The position numbers and the translations under genes were made by a program. A stretch of 9,586 nucleotides of DNA from Candidatus Sericytochromatia bacterium (GTDB lineage Bacteria > Cyanobacteriota > Sericytochromatia > JACMPN01): assembly GCA_014377495.1 (NCBI GenBank), contig JACMPN010000071.1, positions 1-9,586 on the forward strand. The letters are read 5' to 3'. Positions 7,971 to 9,586 of this stretch are shown here, one piece after another. The first letter of the stretch is position 1; every line of letters begins with the position of its first letter. The notes beneath the pieces are model-generated. The model made no database searches. It had not been told where the DNA came from and saw only the letters and a program-made list of their open reading frames with translations.

Positions 7971-8372
7971 TCATGTCATCCGGTTGAACACCCCGTCACA
8001 GCCCTCGTTCTGGGCGGCGATCACCCGGGAAATCGCCGTGAACATCCTGTGGGCCAGGGAAAATTCGGGGTCCGGCATCTGGTGGTCCGCATTGCCGCCT
8101 GCCGGGGGCTGGCGGCCTGCAACGGGCAGCCTGCCGGATGAGGCGACGATCACGCCTGGGCTGTCATCGATCCGGTCACTGACGATCAGCGACGCGTCCG
8201 GCAGATCCAAAAAGCCGCCCCTCCGGCCGGCCGAGGCCCGGGTCCGTCTGCCTGTCCCGATGAAGGTGGGACGGGGTGCCTTCTGAGTCGCACGTACCAT
8301 GTCACCGTCGATGATGCCGATCCAGGTCTCGATGGCCTGCCGGGCACCCGATTGGAGGGTCATGACGGTCAT
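7971..8372 (-). CDS. Unknown 133-aa protein, possibly the N-terminal part of the papain-like gene
   Basis: I do not recognise this protein. It starts at ATG 8372 behind a perfect AGGAGGT site; an ATG at 8399 is also in frame but lies upstream of that site. The codons are strongly G/C-ending, like those of neighbouring genes, so it looks genuinely coding. It has no signal peptide or membrane segment. The middle is basic (residues about 28-50, rich in Arg, Thr and Gly) and the C-terminal 30 residues or so look helical, ending in an NEGCDGVF segment. It stops at TGA 7973-7971. The downstream 507-codon reading frame continues in exactly the same frame, with only 8 sense codons between this stop and the first possible start, six of them G/C-ending. 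It is either a separate small gene co-transcribed with the peptidase-like gene or the 5' part of one gene broken by a nonsense codon. Confidence 0.62.
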   Translation of the reverse strand: MTVMTLQSGARQAIETWIGIIDGDMVRATQKAPRPTFIGTGRRTRASAGRRGGFLDLPDASLIVSDRIDDSPGVIVASSGRLPVAGRQPPAGGNADHQMPDPEFSLAHRMFTAISRVIAAQNEGCDGVFNRMT

Positions 8373-8378
8373 CCGGGG

Positions 8379-8385
8379 ACCTCCT
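8379..8385 (-). promoter_or_regulatory. Strong ribosome binding site for the ATG at 8372
   Basis: AGGAGGT on the minus strand ends 6 nt before ATG 8372. It is the best Shine-Dalgarno match in the window and selects this ATG over the one at 8399. Confidence 0.8.
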
Positions 8386-8416
8386 CGCCGTCTCTCCATT
8401 CTGGCAACTAGTGCCT

Positions 8417-8446
8417 ATTAAATATACTTAAGATGCTCTTTTGTAA
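8417..8446 (-). promoter_or_regulatory. Candidate sigma-70-type promoter in an AT-rich island
   Basis: On the minus strand, TTACAA (8446-8441, 3 of 6 to the -35 consensus) is followed after 18 nt by TTTAAT (8422-8417, 5 of 6 to the -10 consensus); TATATT just upstream is an alternative -10. The stretch 8401-8458 is markedly AT-rich in an otherwise GC-rich window and lies directly upstream of the ribosome site at 8379-8385, which supports a promoter serving the 133-aa and peptidase-like frames. Confidence 0.5.
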
Positions 8447-8479
8447 TCATTTTTGGTAAGCCACGGGGACAGACCGGGG

Positions 8480-9034
8480 CTAGAGCCCTTTCAGCCGGGC
8501 CCGCAACTCGGCAATCGCGGCGTCGGCGGGCGGACCCACCCAGGCCCCGGCGATGGTGCCGCTACGGTCGACCAGGACGACGTAGGCCGGGTGCTCCGGG
8601 GTGACGTGCAACCCCTGTTTGATCGGCTGCAGGTCGCCATAGACGGTGACGACATGGTCGTGTTCCGCCTTGGGCGTGGCCCCCCGCATCCCGCTATCGA
8701 TGAAGGGCCGGGCCAGACGCGTCCCGATACCGTTGCCGATCATCGGCATCGGGTAAATGGGCGTCTCCGCCGGGTCGATGCCAGCCTTGGCCAGGGCCTT
8801 GGCCCAGGCTTCCACGGGTGTCCGGGAGTCCCGGGTGAAACCGATCAGCAGGACGGCCGGTCGCCCGGCCAGATCCTCGGGGAAAGTGACTTTTTTACCC
8901 GAGAGCGTCCCGCCCACGATCGTCGGCAACCGGCTACCGGTCGGAGCCGTCCAGGCAAAAGCCGGACCGGTCGAGATCACCAACAGAGTCACCGCTACGC
9001 TCAGCCACCGCCGCATGGGATTTTGCCTTTCCAT
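8480..9034 (-). CDS. Exported thioredoxin-fold-like protein without cysteines, possibly ATP10-like
   Basis: A 184-aa protein. Residues 1-27 form a Sec signal peptide: basic start, hydrophobic LSVAVTLLVIS core and a likely cleavage site after GPAFA. The mature part reads like a thioredoxin/redoxin fold: a LAGRPAVLLIGF strand at 55-66 and a late YVVLVDRSGTIAGAW hairpin at 151-165. Where redoxins carry CxxC it has FTRDSRTPVEAW (66-77), and the whole protein contains no cysteine, so it cannot do thiol-disulfide chemistry. A FxRxSRxxVExW-like segment recalls the mitochondrial ATP10 assembly-factor family, but I hold that loosely. It probably acts in the periplasm or outside the cell. ATG 9034 has GAGGT 6 nt upstream; ATG 9016 is a possible alternative behind GGAAAGG. 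It is divergent from the small exported protein gene at 9210. Confidence 0.72.
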   Translation of the reverse strand: MERQNPMRRWLSVAVTLLVISTGPAFAWTAPTGSRLPTIVGGTLSGKKVTFPEDLAGRPAVLLIGFTRDSRTPVEAWAKALAKAGIDPAETPIYPMPMIGNGIGTRLARPFIDSGMRGATPKAEHDHVVTVYGDLQPIKQGLHVTPEHPAYVVLVDRSGTIAGAWVGPPADAAIAELRARLKGL

Positions 9035-9040
9035 CGGGAT

Positions 9041-9045
9041 ACCTC
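9041..9045 (-). promoter_or_regulatory. Ribosome binding site for the ATG at 9034
   Basis: GAGGT on the minus strand ends 6 nt before ATG 9034. It favours that start over the longer open frame, which adds an Arg-rich extension ahead of the signal peptide. Confidence 0.6.
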
Positions 9046-9120
9046 GACTCCATGATGACCGCAACGCCGACCCGATGCGGATCATTCGGCGCAATACCCG
9101 TCGACAGTAGGGCCGACGGA

Positions 9121-9150
9121 TTGACCGCTGTCCCCGTGCCCCCCAAAATA
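9121..9150 (+). promoter_or_regulatory. Candidate promoter for the small exported protein gene
   Basis: TTGACC at 9121-9126 (5 of 6 to the -35 consensus) is followed by AAAATA at 9145-9150 after 18 nt, or CAAAAT after 17 nt. The -10 is imperfect. It lies in the divergent gap between the genes starting at 9034 (minus) and 9210 (plus). Confidence 0.35.
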
Positions 9151-9162
9151 GGGTAACCCCGT

Positions 9163-9180
9163 GCCCGCCCATGTGCGGGC
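9163..9180 (+). repeat. Hairpin in the 5' leader of the small exported protein gene
   Basis: GCCCGC (9163-9168) and GCGGGC (9175-9180) form a perfect 6-bp stem with a 6-nt loop, ending 29 nt before ATG 9210. It may be a leader structure or an operator-like inverted repeat. Confidence 0.45.
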
Positions 9181-9209
9181 CGCATCGTCATCGTCCCCGA
9201 GGAGTTTTC

Positions 9210-9563
9210 ATGCTCAAACGTGTCGCCATCGCCGCCATGGCCGCAGCCGTCCTCGGCACTGCCGGCCTGTCCGCCATTGCCGCCCCGCCATCACCGCGAC
9301 CCTCCGGACACCAAGCGCCGGGGCCCGCCGCCACACCGCCCCAAAAGGGCATGGTCTGGGCCAATGCCAAATCCAAGGTCTATCACACGGAAAGCAGCCA
9401 GCATTACGGCCGGGGCAAAAACGGCACCTGGATGACCGAAACGGCTGCCAAGGCCAAGGGCTTCCATGCCATCGGCCAACGTCCTCCCGGTCAGAAGCCT
9501 GACCAGCGGCCCGGCAACCCCGGTGGCCACCCGCCGGTCTCACCCAAGCCTGTCTACGAATAG
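9210..9563 (+). CDS. Small exported protein with a VYH...YG...MTE domain
   Basis: A 117-aa protein. Residues 1-25 are a signal peptide (LKR, then an Ala-rich hydrophobic core, likely cut near LSAIAA). A Pro-rich spacer (26-46) leads to a compact domain at about 48-87 with MVWANAKSKVYH, then QHYGRGKNGTWMTE, then AKAKGFHA. This resembles a short domain common at the ends of bacterial secreted proteins, usually seen as VWVN...VYH...YYG.TK.G.YMTE.EA...GY, with no function known to me. The tail (88-117) is rich in Pro, Gly and Gln. There is no cysteine. GAGGAG at 9199-9204 lies 5 nt before ATG 9210, which decides the start over the longer open frame. It is divergent from the exported redoxin-like gene and may share its control region. 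A cell-envelope location is inferred from the signal peptide. Confidence 0.82.
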   Translation: MLKRVAIAAMAAAVLGTAGLSAIAAPPSPRPSGHQAPGPAATPPQKGMVWANAKSKVYHTESSQHYGRGKNGTWMTETAAKAKGFHAIGQRPPGQKPDQRPGNPGGHPPVSPKPVYE

Positions 9564-9586
9564 ACGTCAACGGAAACGCCCGGAGG

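Noticed and set aside
7957..7973. TGA read as selenocysteine in the minus-strand gene
   Set aside because: The hairpin after the TGA has a 5-bp stem and 3-nt loop starting at once, unlike a bacterial selenocysteine insertion element, and the surrounding residues match no selenoprotein I know.
7537..7974. A minus-strand frame starting with an ATG that overlaps the TGA of the 133-aa gene (ATGA), suggesting coupled translation
   Set aside because: It is out of frame with the papain-like gene and gives an Arg/Pro/Gly/Cys-rich sequence with no recognisable features; it is a shadow of the real frame.
8453..9055. A 200-codon plus-strand open frame
   Set aside because: It is antisense to the exported redoxin-like gene, which has a signal peptide and ribosome site; this frame has neither and is rich in Gly, Arg, Asp and Pro.

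Overview
The window is GC-rich with strongly G/C-ending codons, Shine-Dalgarno sites of the AGGAGG type and several Sec-type signal peptides. This fits a GC-rich bacterium, probably Gram-negative. Nothing in it (no rRNA, tRNA or marker gene) allows a firmer taxonomic call. I saw no mobile element, CRISPR array or RNA gene.

Layout. (1) 1-1362, plus strand: the C-terminal part of a surface or secreted protein with two bacterial Ig-like domains followed by an ice-binding-like (DUF3494) domain; its N-terminus lies outside the window. (2) 1363-1602: a leader region with several inverted repeats. (3) 1603-3953, plus strand: a tight two-gene operon for the aspartate-semialdehyde-dependent polyamine route, a carboxynorspermidine/carboxyspermidine dehydrogenase followed 2 nt later by the decarboxylase nspC. 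Together they convert 1,3-diaminopropane or putrescine into norspermidine or spermidine. (4) 4129-6211, plus strand: a two-component pair, a receiver-only response regulator overlapping by 17 nt a membrane-bound histidine kinase. (5) 6212-6422: a convergent intergenic gap. (6) 6423-8372, minus strand: a 507-codon reading frame with an EF-hand loop and a papain/calpain-like Q-C-H-N catalytic pattern, preceded by a 133-aa reading frame. The two are in the same frame and separated by a single TGA. They are driven from a strikingly AT-rich promoter island around 8401-8458. (7) 8480-9034, minus strand: an exported, cysteine-free thioredoxin-fold-like protein. (8) 9210-9563, plus strand and divergent from (7): a small exported protein with a short VYH...YG...MTE domain.

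The parts most worth follow-up are the predicted calcium-binding papain-like protein with its split reading frame, and the pair of divergently transcribed exported proteins, neither of which has a cysteine. The polyamine operon and the two-component pair are recognisable families in normal-looking form. No functional link between the blocks can be shown from the sequence alone.
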